From Actinoallomurus liliacearum (lineage in GTDB: Bacteria > Actinomycetota > Actinomycetes > Streptosporangiales > Streptosporangiaceae), in NCBI RefSeq assembly GCF_039542035.1, contig NZ_BAABHJ010000039.1:124001-188000 (forward strand): 64,000 nucleotides of DNA, read 5' to 3'. Below the pieces are notes generated by a model. It had not been told where the DNA came from. It searched no databases and saw nothing but the letters and a program-made list of their open reading frames with translations. This document shows positions 8,676 to 16,711 of this stretch, one piece after another; positions within the stretch are counted from its first letter, which is position 1; the number at the start of each line of letters is the position of its first letter. A program made the translations under genes and the position numbers.

Positions 8676-9811
8676 ACGCTGCGGTGGCGCCGAGCTTGGT
8701 GGAGGGGGACGACCGGCAGTACTCGCCCACCAGGCTGTCGGGCTGGCTGGAATTCGTTTACGGTGCCGCCCGCGCGCGGCCGGAACGGCTGTCGGTCGCC
8801 CAGTTGGCGGCGCTGCCGGAACAGGAGTTGGTGGCGTACAACGATCGGCGCGCGGTGTGGCACGCCAACCTCGGCCCGATCAAAACACCCCAACTCCTTG
8901 GACTGCATGAGGATCTGGCCGAGATCGTGGAATCCAATCGGCAGGACGGAGACAAGGCCAAACCCGCCGCGTTGGTCGACGCTTATGCGGGGTTGGGGAA
9001 GAGCACCGCGGTTCGTGAGTACGGGCGTGACTACTACCGGCAGCAGATCGTATTGCGCGGGGAGACCACGCGTGAGGGGCATCGCCGTGTCCCGATCATC
9101 TACATCGCGTTGACCGGCAACACCCACATCCGCGGGTTGAACGCAGCGATCTGCCGGTTCTACGGCCTGCCCGACCGCGGGGACGCCGACACGCTCGCCG
9201 AGCGCGCCAAGGACGCGGTGTTGAGCCTGAGGACCAGTGTCTTCATCGTCGACGACATCCATTTCCTGGCGCCCAGCCGCACGGATACGAACGCGGTGAA
9301 GATGGCCAACCACCTGAAGTTCTTGTCCAACACCTTCCCGGTCACACTCATCTATGTCGGAGTGGGTGTGGCCGACCGCGGCCTGCTCACCGAGGGCCAC
9401 GCGCCGCCACAAGCCCTGTACGCGCAGTTCGGGCGGCGCACCACCCCGCTGACCCTGCGCCCCTTCCACATCGATAACGAGCCGGGACGCGTCGAGTGGC
9501 GCCGGCTGCTGCTGTCGATCGAACGCCAACTCGTGCTGGCACGACGCTACCCCGGCATGCTGGCCGACGATCTTTCGGATTACTTGTTCGCCCGCTCCAG
9601 CGGGCATTTCGCCTCGCTGATGGCGTTGATCAGCCGGGGCTGCCTGCGCACGGTCCGCACCGGCCGGGAACGTCTGGATGCTGGGCTGATGGACGGGGTG
9701 AAAAACGACGCTGCAGCCGAAGAGAACCGGCAGGAACTCCTCGCCGCGATCGACGCCGGGCTCTTGACCTCCCTCCCAACCTTCCGCGCTCGAAAGACGG
9801 CGAGTCGATGA
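8672..9811 (+). CDS. tnsC: TnsC/TniB-like AAA+ regulator ATPase
   Basis: An ATPase that links target selection (TniQ) to the transposase and provides target immunity. Walker A is AYAGLGKSTA with Lys110; Walker B is VFIVDDIHFL with Asp194-Asp195; sensor-type residues follow in LKFLSNTFPVTLIYVGVG. At 379 residues it is typical of TniB/TnsC. The GTG at 8672 overlaps the tnsB stop as GTGA, and its own stop overlaps the tniQ ATG as ATGA, so all four transposition genes are translationally coupled. Confidence 0.92.
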   Translation: MNAAVAPSLVEGDDRQYSPTRLSGWLEFVYGAARARPERLSVAQLAALPEQELVAYNDRRAVWHANLGPIKTPQLLGLHEDLAEIVESNRQDGDKAKPAALVDAYAGLGKSTAVREYGRDYYRQQIVLRGETTREGHRRVPIIYIALTGNTHIRGLNAAICRFYGLPDRGDADTLAERAKDAVLSLRTSVFIVDDIHFLAPSRTDTNAVKMANHLKFLSNTFPVTLIYVGVGVADRGLLTEGHAPPQALYAQFGRRTTPLTLRPFHIDNEPGRVEWRRLLLSIERQLVLARRYPGMLADDLSDYLFARSSGHFASLMALISRGCLRTVRTGRERLDAGLMDGVKNDAAAEENRQELLAAIDAGLLTSLPTFRARKTASR

Positions 9812-12411
9812 CAGGCTGGACGGCGACACGTATTCCGATCACGGTGGCCCCGCTGCCGGGAGAGGCGCTGGACAGCTGGCTCGGCGCATACGCCCGCCGA
9901 CTGCGCACCACCAGCAACGGCCTGCTCGACCACCTCGGACTCGGCAGCAGCCCGATGACGCAGATGGTGCTGCGGCTACATGAGCACGAAGCCACAGCCC
10001 TGGAGCAGGCCACCGGGGTGAGCAGGCAAGCTCTGGCGGCGATGACACTGGAGCCGTTCGATGGCCTGGCGGTGGCGATCGAACCCGGCCACCGGACCCG
10101 GCTGGCCCGATTCCCGACCGGACGATTCCCTGGCGCCCACGCCCGCTATTGCCCCGCCTGCCTGGCCCGCGACGACGGCCGCGGCCCACTCACCTGGCGG
10201 CTGCCCTGGACCTTCGCCTGCCCGCAGCACCAACGTCTGCTGCTGGACGTATGCCCAGCCTGCCAGCGTCCCCCGCACCCCTGGAACATCCGACGCCTCG
10301 GCCCCGCCTCGACCGGTGCCTGCACCCGCGACAACCCGAACCGGCCAGGGACCGGGCATCGCGGCGCGTGCGGGGCCGACCTGACCTGCGCGCCCACCGT
10401 TCGCCTCCCCGCAACCGGGTTGGTGCTGGCCACCTACGAGCGCTTGGCCGGCCTCCTGACCGGCCCGCCAGCCGCCCGCCCGGAAGCGGTGACCGCACTC
10501 CGGCAGATCTACGCGGTGGCCTGGCGGGCCGTGCGTGGACTCCACACCATCGGTGACCAAGCTCCGCCGATCGTGCACGCCGTGCTGACCGAATGCGACG
10601 CTGAGCTACCCGATCTGATCAATGCGGATATCGGCCGTGACGCGCGCAGCGCGGCCATCGGCGCCGCGCTCGCCGATGTCGCGCTGGATGACCGCCACCC
10701 CGATCAGAACGAACTGTTCGACTGGATCCTGCGGGCCGATCGCTCCCTCATCGCAGACCGGCAGAACAAGCCCAGCGTCGGGATGCTGGCCCACCGGTGG
10801 ACCTGGGCAGGCCCGACCATGGTCAGCCACGTCCTTGGACGGCTCGACCGCCAGGCGACCCTGCATACTCGCCTGCGGTATGCCACCGCCACGCCCCGGC
10901 CCCGCTGGCCGGATCTGCCCACCGAGGCCATCACCCGCCGCGCGACGATGATCCCGGCGATGCTGTGGCCAAGCTGGACGATGCGCCTGCTCCCACCGCC
11001 CAGTGAGGCCGGCCCGTGCCGAGACGACCCGCGCACCGGTTCGTTCAGCTCGTTCCGCCGCGGATGTGCCAGCTTCCTCCTGTTGCCCGGCGCACCGCCC
11101 CAGATGAACTACGAACGCGCCGCCCCACTGCTTGGCAACCATTCTCACGATGCCGACCGAGGCGCCGTCGAACACCGCATCTACCACGATCGCGACCTCA
11201 CACCGCTGGCATCGATCCTCACCCAGCTCGCCTTCGCCCTTGACGAACACGGCAGTCCCATCGACTACGCCCGCCGACGCGCCCTGTTCACCGACGCCAC
11301 CCTCACCCTGGATCTGGACGCCTACACCCGGCTGCGCCTGCAACACGGCTGGAGCAGCGGGTACGCGCCACGTGTCGCGGCGCTGCGCTGGTACCTGCGT
11401 CTGCTGCTCACCGGGGAACACCGCGCCCCGCCCGACGCGAGAAAACCGTTCGGGCACCGCTGCACCGAATTCCGCTACCACGCGCCACGTCCGCTGCGGG
11501 AATTCCTTCGCCAGCAGGCCCGCGCCAACCTCGACCGGCACGGCATCGACGAACCCCTCACCTGGGAGCCGCCCGCACACTGGGCCAACTGCCCGTCATG
11601 GCCCGGAACCGACCCCACCACCATGAACGAAGGCGACGTCACCGCTGTCCTGGCCACAACCGACTCCATCGATGAGGCGGCTGAGGCGCTCGGGCTGACC
11701 CCCGAACACATCCGGTTGTACTGCGAGATCACCGATGTCGGCACGCCACCGACGATGGCCAACGGCCTGCCCGTATCGCGCACCCGCAAGCAGGTGCTCG
11801 AGCCGGCGCGCTTACGCGAGTTGTACGAGGACGAAAATCTTCCCGTCACTGAGATCGCGGCGACGGCCGATTGCGCCACCGCGACCATCCGCCGGCTCCT
11901 CAAACACGACGGAGTCCCACCGCGCCGCACCTACCGCCGCCCACCGCCCGAATCCGGAATCACCCGCGCATGGCTACACCGCGAGTACGTCGACAAGTTG
12001 CGCAGCATGAACGCGCTGGCCCGAGAACGAGGTGTCACCGCTAATTACTTGATGCGGTTGGCCAAGAACTGGGGCCTGCCGATCCGCCACCACAACGAGT
12101 ACAGCGGCATCGGCCACCTCGACCTGCCCGCGCCGCCCTCGCCCGCCATGCACGCGGTCACCATGCGCACCGGCGCGCTGAACCGACTGGCCTTCATCAT
12201 TCAGATCCCCGGCCACGCCAGCCTCGCTGCGGCCGCCCGCGCGATCTACGACGGGCGCGACACCGTCCTACGGGAACGGGCCCGCAAGATCGAAAACGCC
12301 GCCGGGTTCACGATCATCGACCGGACCACCACCCCGCTCACTCCCACGCAGCGCGGCCGCGAATTCCTCCACGAAGCACGCCAGATCCTCTACGCCGCTC
12401 GGGAGGTTTAA
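9808..12411 (+). CDS. tniQ: TniQ-family target selector with long C-terminal helix-turn-helix region
   Basis: The 867-residue protein begins with a TniQ domain (PITVAPLPGEALDSWLGAYA) and a zinc-binding set: YCPACLARD from Cys115, FACPQHQRLL and VCPACQRP. TniQ/TnsD proteins recognise the target and recruit TnsC. The C-terminal third holds several HTH-like units: EAAEALGLTPEHIRLY, LPVTEIAATADCATATIRRL and a final LysR-like winged helix (NRLAFIIQIPGHASLAAAAR to TPTQRGREFLHEARQ). It is longer than common short TniQ proteins and resembles TnsD in layout, so sequence-specific targeting is plausible. The ATG at 9808 overlaps the tnsC stop. Confidence 0.9.
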   Translation: MTGWTATRIPITVAPLPGEALDSWLGAYARRLRTTSNGLLDHLGLGSSPMTQMVLRLHEHEATALEQATGVSRQALAAMTLEPFDGLAVAIEPGHRTRLARFPTGRFPGAHARYCPACLARDDGRGPLTWRLPWTFACPQHQRLLLDVCPACQRPPHPWNIRRLGPASTGACTRDNPNRPGTGHRGACGADLTCAPTVRLPATGLVLATYERLAGLLTGPPAARPEAVTALRQIYAVAWRAVRGLHTIGDQAPPIVHAVLTECDAELPDLINADIGRDARSAAIGAALADVALDDRHPDQNELFDWILRADRSLIADRQNKPSVGMLAHRWTWAGPTMVSHVLGRLDRQATLHTRLRYATATPRPRWPDLPTEAITRRATMIPAMLWPSWTMRLLPPPSEAGPCRDDPRTGSFSSFRRGCASFLLLPGAPPQMNYERAAPLLGNHSHDADRGAVEHRIYHDRDLTPLASILTQLAFALDEHGSPIDYARRRALFTDATLTLDLDAYTRLRLQHGWSSGYAPRVAALRWYLRLLLTGEHRAPPDARKPFGHRCTEFRYHAPRPLREFLRQQARANLDRHGIDEPLTWEPPAHWANCPSWPGTDPTTMNEGDVTAVLATTDSIDEAAEALGLTPEHIRLYCEITDVGTPPTMANGLPVSRTRKQVLEPARLRELYEDENLPVTEIAATADCATATIRRLLKHDGVPPRRTYRRPPPESGITRAWLHREYVDKLRSMNALARERGVTANYLMRLAKNWGLPIRHHNEYSGIGHLDLPAPPSPAMHAVTMRTGALNRLAFIIQIPGHASLAAAARAIYDGRDTVLRERARKIENAAGFTIIDRTTTPLTPTQRGREFLHEARQILYAAREV

Positions 12412-12950
12412 TTGACGCATGGGTCCGCGCCCAGGTCCGCCGGGCGCGGTGGCCCGACCACCCTGCCCGCCTGCAGGGGCTGCTCGTCCGCTGGTGGCGC
12501 TTGCCGAGAGCTGCAAAATCGGGCTGACCCGCTCGCGTCTGTCTCATGTGGGCCGGAACTACCTGCGCGGACACTATCGCTGCGGCGAACGCTGCGTTCA
12601 TCACCGCCCAGGCGGGCACCGAGCTGGCTCAAATGTGGGTCGGCTGGCCGCCTCGGTACCCGGGTCGGCAGGACAGGATGACCGAACCGTTCGCCATCGA
12701 GGATCTGCGGACCCGCCGACCGATCCCCGGACTCGCCGCCCGGGCCGCCGATGCGCTCCTGCCCTGGTCATCGCCGACGTTCGCGTCCTTCGGTCACGGT
12801 TTGAGCGCAATCGTCGCCGTCGAGGTGGCACTCGCTCCGCGAACGCAGCCGTGACCGGTCTGCGATGGCTGTTCGCCTCTCCGGTGCCCCGCAGCGGGCG
12901 CTGCATTGCCTGGACGGCGCCGGTCTACCCGCCGTTTTCCCGGCCGTGTT
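12412..12950. other. 539 bp between transposition genes and cargo; no confident gene
   Basis: No recognisable domain lies here. One frame at 12546-12854 (+, 102 residues, AAANAAFITAQAGTELAQMW) has fairly high third-position GC and could be a small hypothetical gene or a remnant, but it lacks a clear ribosome-binding site. The convergent ends of tniQ and the PAP2 gene border the stretch. Confidence 0.4.
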
Positions 12951-13595
12951 TCAGCGGGCGGCGTGGGCGCTGGCGGGCGCGGCGGTCAGCACCGGTTCCA
13001 GTACTCCGGCGCGCAGGCGGGTGACGAGGGGGACGGCGACGCGGCCCAGGGTCCGGCTGATGAGGTAGGCGACCGGAAGGGCCAGGAGTGCGGCGCCGAT
13101 GACGTCGTGGGGGTAGTGGTCGCCGAGGTAGACGCGGGTGAAACCCTCGAAGACCGCGAAGGCGGCGGCGACGACGGACAGGCGGCGGTCGAGCAGCCAC
13201 AGTGCGGCCACCGTCGCGGCGGCGACGGTGGCATGGCCGCTGGGGAAGGCGTAGTCGGTGCGGACGGGGCAGGCGGAGACGAAGTAGTCGTGCGGCAGCG
13301 AGTAGCACGGCCGCACCTCGGCGATCAGCTTCTTGACCACCTCGGCGACGGCGAAGGCCACCGCCACGGCGACCGGCGCCGCTAGGGCGAGGGCCATGGC
13401 GGGGGTGTCGCGGCGCCGGGCGTTCCACCAGCCGACCAGCATGAGCACCGCGAACACCCCGAGCCCGGCGTTGGTCCACACCTCCAGCGGCGTGTTGAGC
13501 CACCGGGTGTCGCGGGCGACGTTGGTGATCGCGGTGAACAGCGAGCCGTCGATGCCGGAGCCATCGAGAGCGAGCTGCACGGGGTGGACTGTCAT
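12951..13595 (-). CDS. PAP2-family membrane phosphatase (undecaprenyl-diphosphate phosphatase type)
   Basis: A 214-residue membrane protein with the three acid-phosphatase signatures: KKLIAEVRPC, FPSGHATVAAATVA and TRVYLGDHYPHDVIGA. Related enzymes dephosphorylate undecaprenyl diphosphate or phosphatidate outside the membrane. Because cargo here also includes DedA and glycosyltransferases, recycling of the lipid carrier (bacitracin-type protection) is the likely role. I chose the ATG at 13595 (MTVHPVQLALDG); the longer frame upstream is non-coding in character and crosses the operator region. It is divergent from blaI copy 1, with the class B operators between them. Confidence 0.82.
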   Translation of the reverse strand: MTVHPVQLALDGSGIDGSLFTAITNVARDTRWLNTPLEVWTNAGLGVFAVLMLVGWWNARRRDTPAMALALAAPVAVAVAFAVAEVVKKLIAEVRPCYSLPHDYFVSACPVRTDYAFPSGHATVAAATVAALWLLDRRLSVVAAAFAVFEGFTRVYLGDHYPHDVIGAALLALPVAYLISRTLGRVAVPLVTRLRAGVLEPVLTAAPASAHAAR

Positions 13596-13691
13596 CGAGG
13601 GTGATCTCCAGGAGATGAGGAAGGCCGTGGGTCGGGCCGGGCGGGGTGTGCCACGCCTGGCCGGCGTGACAGACTCGTCGGCGCACCAACT

Positions 13692-13726
13692 TCTACGTAT
13701 TGGTAGAAGTTCTACAGGACTGTAGA
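13692..13726. promoter_or_regulatory. Tandem class B BlaI-type operators at the PAP2/blaI-1 divergent promoter
   Basis: Two 16-bp dyads of the form TCTAC-N6-GTAGA: TCTACGTATTGGTAGA at 13692-13707 and TCTACAGGACTGTAGA at 13711-13726. Their centres are 19 bp apart. The second also contains TACA/TGTA, the core known from staphylococcal BlaI/MecI operators. They lie between two divergent genes and could repress both. Confidence 0.78.
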
Positions 13727-13750
13727 GGATGAACGGAAGGGAACCAACTC

Positions 13751-14134
13751 GTGAACACCGGACCCGCTCCGGGAGAGCGAAGGCCGGGCGGAGCACTGGA
13801 GGCCGAGGTCCTCGCGCTCTTGCAGTCCTCCCCTCAGGCACTGACCCCTGGCGAGGTGCTCCAGAGCCTGGGCGACGATCTGTCGTACAGCACGGTGGTG
13901 ACCGTGCTGTCCCGGATGTTCGACAAGGGCCTGCTGACTCGCGGCAAGCAGGGCCGCGCGTACGCGTACGCGCCGGTCGCCGACGCCCACGGGCTCACCG
14001 CGCGGCGGATGCGGCAGGTGCTGGAGTCCGACTCGGACCGGGAGGCGGTGCTCACCCGCTTCGTGGAGGATCTGCCCGCCCGGGACGAGCAGCTGCTGCG
14101 GCAGCTCCTCGGCGGCCTGCCGGATCAGGAGTGA
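13751..14134 (+). CDS. BlaI/MecI-family repressor, copy 1 (paired with an M56 peptidase)
   Basis: A 127-residue winged-helix protein with LEAEVLALLQSSPQALTPGEVL, YSTVVTVLSRMFDKGLLTR (recognition helix and wing) and a C-terminal dimerisation helix (DEQLLRQLLGGL). Such repressors are inactivated when their membrane partner senses wall stress. The GTG at 13751 follows GGAAGG at 13735-13740. The next gene, an M56 peptidase, overlaps by 4 bases (GTGA). It probably binds the class B pair just upstream and controls itself and the PAP2 gene. Confidence 0.88.
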   Translation: MNTGPAPGERRPGGALEAEVLALLQSSPQALTPGEVLQSLGDDLSYSTVVTVLSRMFDKGLLTRGKQGRAYAYAPVADAHGLTARRMRQVLESDSDREAVLTRFVEDLPARDEQLLRQLLGGLPDQE

Positions 14135-15105
14135 ACAACGTGGTGATGCACCTGCTGGTCTACCTGCCGCTGCTGTTCCCCGTGCCCGCCGCGCTGGCCG
14201 CCCGGCCGCTGGCCGACCGTCTGGAACCACGGCTTGCGACCTGGATACTGACCGCGAGCGCGCTGGCCTTGGCCGGCTTGAGCTGCGCGGCTCTGGGCGT
14301 CTTGGCGGTAGCGGGCATGGTACGCCTGCCGCTGGCGGCGTATGTGGGTCACTGGTCGGCGTCCACAGTACGCAAAGGCGACCCCGTCTCCACGATCGAG
14401 GCGGTCGCCGCCGCCGCGGTGCTGGCCGCCGCCGCAGGGGCGGGGGTGCGGATGCTGTGGCGGCGGATGCGGGCGCTGGCCGCAGCCGCCTTCGAAGCCG
14501 CCTGTCTACCCGGCCGCGGCCAGCTGGTCGTCGTCGACGACGCCGTCCCCGACGCCTACGCGCTGCCCGGCCTGCCCGGCCGCATCGTGGTCTCCACCGG
14601 CATGCTCGACGCCCTCGACCCTGCCGACCGGGAGGCCATGCTCGCGCACGAACGCACCCACCTGACCTGCCACCACTACGCCTTCGTCGCCGTCGCCCAC
14701 TTGGCCGCCGCGGTCAATCCGCTTTTGCGGCCGGTGGCCACCACTGTCGCCTACACCGTTGAACGCTGGGCGGACGAGCGCGCCGCCGCCGTCTGCGGTG
14801 ACCGCCGCCAGGTCGCCCGCGCGGTCGGCAAGGCGGCCCTGGCGACCGCCCATGGCCCGGCTCGCCGGCGCCTGCCCGACGCCGTGCTCGGCCTGCTGGG
14901 GCGGCGGCGTGGCTCTTTGGCCGCCGCCGGGCCCGTTCCGCGCCGTGTCGCCGCCCTGCTCACCGAGCCCACCATTCCCTCCACCACGCTGGGGGTGCCA
15001 CTGCTGCCGCTGGCCGGAGCCGCCTCCGTGGTCGGCTCCAGTGCCCTGTGCGCGTTCGCCGCCGCCCACGACCTGCATCTGTTGCTCGAACTCGCCGGGG
15101 CCTGA
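14131..15105 (+). CDS. M56-family (BlaR1/MecR1-like) membrane metallopeptidase, copy 1
   Basis: The 324-residue integral membrane protein has the zinc motif HERTH at residues 173-177 (MLAHERTHLTCHH) and membrane helices at both ends. No penicillin-binding sensor domain follows, unlike BlaR1. It is therefore of the short actinobacterial type, and its signal is unknown. Its expected job is to cleave or inactivate the adjacent BlaI. The GTG at 14131 is chosen for the GTGA overlap; GTG codons at 14140 and 14143 and an ATG at 14146 are alternatives. Confidence 0.85.
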   Translation: MNNVVMHLLVYLPLLFPVPAALAARPLADRLEPRLATWILTASALALAGLSCAALGVLAVAGMVRLPLAAYVGHWSASTVRKGDPVSTIEAVAAAAVLAAAAGAGVRMLWRRMRALAAAAFEAACLPGRGQLVVVDDAVPDAYALPGLPGRIVVSTGMLDALDPADREAMLAHERTHLTCHHYAFVAVAHLAAAVNPLLRPVATTVAYTVERWADERAAAVCGDRRQVARAVGKAALATAHGPARRRLPDAVLGLLGRRRGSLAAAGPVPRRVAALLTEPTIPSTTLGVPLLPLAGAASVVGSSALCAFAAAHDLHLLLELAGA

Positions 15106-15282
15106 CCGGCGACCGCCCATACCGCCGAAACCCATGCCGGACGGTAACCGCGAGCGTCTCGGCGCCGGAGCGGCTGCGAGCGCCGCGGCGCGGCGATGGC
15201 CGATCCCTCAGGAGATGGACGAGTGGCACCGCATGGGCGCACGCCCGCAGCCGCCCGTACGGCCTTCTCGTTCCGCGTGATC

Positions 15283-15298
15283 TACTATCAAGGTAATA
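15283..15298. promoter_or_regulatory. Class A operator upstream of blaI-2
   Basis: TACTATC-AA-GGTAATA, a 16-bp imperfect dyad that ends 19 bp before the probable GTG of blaI-2. It shares its left half exactly with four other cargo promoter sites, which suggests autoregulation by blaI-2. Confidence 0.68.
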
Positions 15299-15317
15299 CA
15301 CACGTGTGGAGATCGAC

Positions 15318-15695
15318 GTGACCAAGGAGCGCGAGCAGGGGCGGCGGCCCGCCGGCATGCTCGAGGACGCCGTGCTGGCCGCCCTGTGGCATGGGGGCCG
15401 GCCGATGAGCCCCGCCGACGTGCAGGCCGTGCTTCCCGACACCCCGGCCTACACCACGGTGATGACCACCCTCGCGCGGCTGCACCGCAAGGGCCTGGCC
15501 ACCCGCACGCGGGCCGGCCGCGGATTCGTCTACTCGCCCCACGTCGACGAGGCGGTGCATACGGCGACCGCGATGCACGACCTGCTCCGGCGGCGTCATG
15601 ACCGCGCGGCCGTACTGGCCCGCTTCGTGTCCGATCTGGTCCCCGAGGACGAACGTCTGCTGCAGCAATTGCTGCGCCACGACGACGCCGACTGA
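15318..15695 (+). CDS. BlaI/MecI-family repressor, copy 2 (no adjacent M56 partner)
   Basis: A 125-residue winged-helix repressor: MLEDAVLAALWHGGRPMSPADVQ, AYTTVMTTLARLHRKGLATR and a C-terminal helix DERLLQQLLRH. It has no M56 gene beside it; both M56 genes belong to the other two BlaI copies. Its promoter carries a class A operator, and the same operator precedes the ZIP, phosphatase, dedA/glycosyltransferase and response-regulator genes. It is thus the best candidate for the master repressor of the cargo. The GTG at 15318 follows GGAG with good spacing; a GTG at 15306 is possible but lies very close to the operator. Confidence 0.85.
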   Translation: MTKEREQGRRPAGMLEDAVLAALWHGGRPMSPADVQAVLPDTPAYTTVMTTLARLHRKGLATRTRAGRGFVYSPHVDEAVHTATAMHDLLRRRHDRAAVLARFVSDLVPEDERLLQQLLRHDDAD

Positions 15696-15711
15696 GGCAA
15701 GGCTTGCCTAA
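15693..15711. promoter_or_regulatory. DtxR/IdeR-type iron box 1 upstream of the ZIP gene
   Basis: TGAGGCAAGGCTTGCCTAA is a 19-bp dyad (AGGCAAG-G-CTTGCCT core) close to the actinobacterial iron box TTAGGTTAGGCTAACCTAA. It overlaps the blaI-2 stop codon and lies directly left of the class A operator. Confidence 0.65.
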
Positions 15712-15714
15712 AAC

Positions 15715-15730
15715 TACTATCTCAGTAGTA
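15715..15730. promoter_or_regulatory. Class A operator upstream of the ZIP gene
   Basis: TACTATC-TC-AGTAGTA, a 16-bp dyad between two iron-box-like palindromes. It suggests that the ZIP gene is under both BlaI-type and metal-dependent control. Confidence 0.7.
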
Positions 15731-15749
15731 TTAGGCGAGCCTTGCCTAA
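15731..15749. promoter_or_regulatory. DtxR/IdeR-type iron box 2 upstream of the ZIP gene
   Basis: TTAGGCGAGCCTTGCCTAA is a 19-bp dyad matching the outer TTAGGC...GCCTAA arms of DtxR/IdeR/DmdR boxes almost perfectly. It starts immediately after the class A operator and lies 64 bp before the chosen ZIP start. Confidence 0.72.
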
Positions 15750-15812
15750 TCTAACGTGCGCGGACGGTGCGGCAGGGGCATGCGTCACCTCTCGACCCCT
15801 CGGAGTGTCCTC

Positions 15813-16649
15813 ATGGGATCCGCTCAGATCGCCGTGCTCGGAGCGATAGCCGGCTTCACCATCTATCTCGGCCTGCCGATCGGCCGGTTGCGCGCGCCTC
15901 TGCCGAAGGTCCGGGCCCTGCTGAACGCGACCGCCACCGGCATCTTGATCTTCCTTTTGTGGGACGTGCTCGCACACGCATGGGAGCCGGTCGACACTGC
16001 GCTCGGCCATCACGGGTACGGCGCGGCGGTCGGCAACGGGGCGGTATTCGCGGTCTGCTTCGGCGTCGGTCTGCTGGGGCTCGTCCATTTCGACCGCGCG
16101 ATCGCGCGCCGCGCCAGGCCGGCGGCTCCGGGGCGGTCCGGTCCCGGCACGGCGTCGGCGACCGACTTCCCGGCCCAGGCCACCGGTCTGTCGCGCCTGG
16201 CCGACCTGCCTATGATGATCGCGATCGGTATCGGGCTGCACAATTTCGCCGAGGGCCTGGCGATCGGCAACTCCGCCGCCCACGGCGAGTTGCAACTCGC
16301 CGTCCTGCTGATCATCGGATTCGGCCTGCACAACGCGACCGAGGGATTCGGAATCGTCGCCCCCATGGCCGCCGAAAGCCGCCGTCCGTCCTGGGGTTAC
16401 CTGGCGCTCCTCGGACTCATCGGAGGCGGCCCGACGTTCCTGGGCACTCTCATCGGCCAGCGAGTCGTCAATGACACGGTGTCCATTGGATTTCTCACCT
16501 TGGCCGCCGGATCCATCCTGTACGTGGTGATCGAACTGCTGGCGGTGGCCCGCAAGCTGGGGCTGAAGACGCTGACCACCTGGGGCATTCTGCTGGGCGT
16601 GCTGGCCGGATTCGCCACCGACGCAATCGTGACCGCCGCAGGAGCCTGA
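15813..16649 (+). CDS. ZIP-family metal transporter
   Basis: A 278-residue membrane protein with the two family motifs in successive helices, GLHNFAEGLAIG and GLHNATEGFGIV, whose His, Asn and Glu line the metal path. A variable loop of Pro/Gly/Ser lies between helices 3 and 4. ZIP proteins bring Zn, Fe or Mn into the cytoplasm; which metal cannot be told from sequence, but the two iron-type boxes upstream favour iron or manganese. The ATG at 15813 has GGAG 8 bp upstream; an ATG at 15780 is the alternative. Confidence 0.85.
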   Translation: MGSAQIAVLGAIAGFTIYLGLPIGRLRAPLPKVRALLNATATGILIFLLWDVLAHAWEPVDTALGHHGYGAAVGNGAVFAVCFGVGLLGLVHFDRAIARRARPAAPGRSGPGTASATDFPAQATGLSRLADLPMMIAIGIGLHNFAEGLAIGNSAAHGELQLAVLLIIGFGLHNATEGFGIVAPMAAESRRPSWGYLALLGLIGGGPTFLGTLIGQRVVNDTVSIGFLTLAAGSILYVVIELLAVARKLGLKTLTTWGILLGVLAGFATDAIVTAAGA

Positions 16650-16669
16650 GCCCTGGTCCGGGATCTATG

Positions 16670-16685
16670 TACTATCGGGGTAGTA
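16670..16685. promoter_or_regulatory. Class A operator upstream of the secreted phosphatase gene
   Basis: TACTATC-GG-GGTAGTA, a 16-bp dyad that ends 26 bp before the GTG at 16712. It overlaps the expected promoter. Confidence 0.7.
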
Positions 16686-16711
16686 GTCGAACCCCGCACC
16701 GGAGGCCGGCC

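Noticed and set aside
12419..13024. 201-codon plus-strand frame after tniQ
   Set aside because: Arg/Gly-rich, runs into the 3' end of the PAP2 gene on the opposite strand, no family.
13751..15105. Beta-lactam-sensing BlaR1-BlaI system
   Set aside because: The M56 protein lacks the penicillin-binding sensor domain and no beta-lactamase gene is present in the window.
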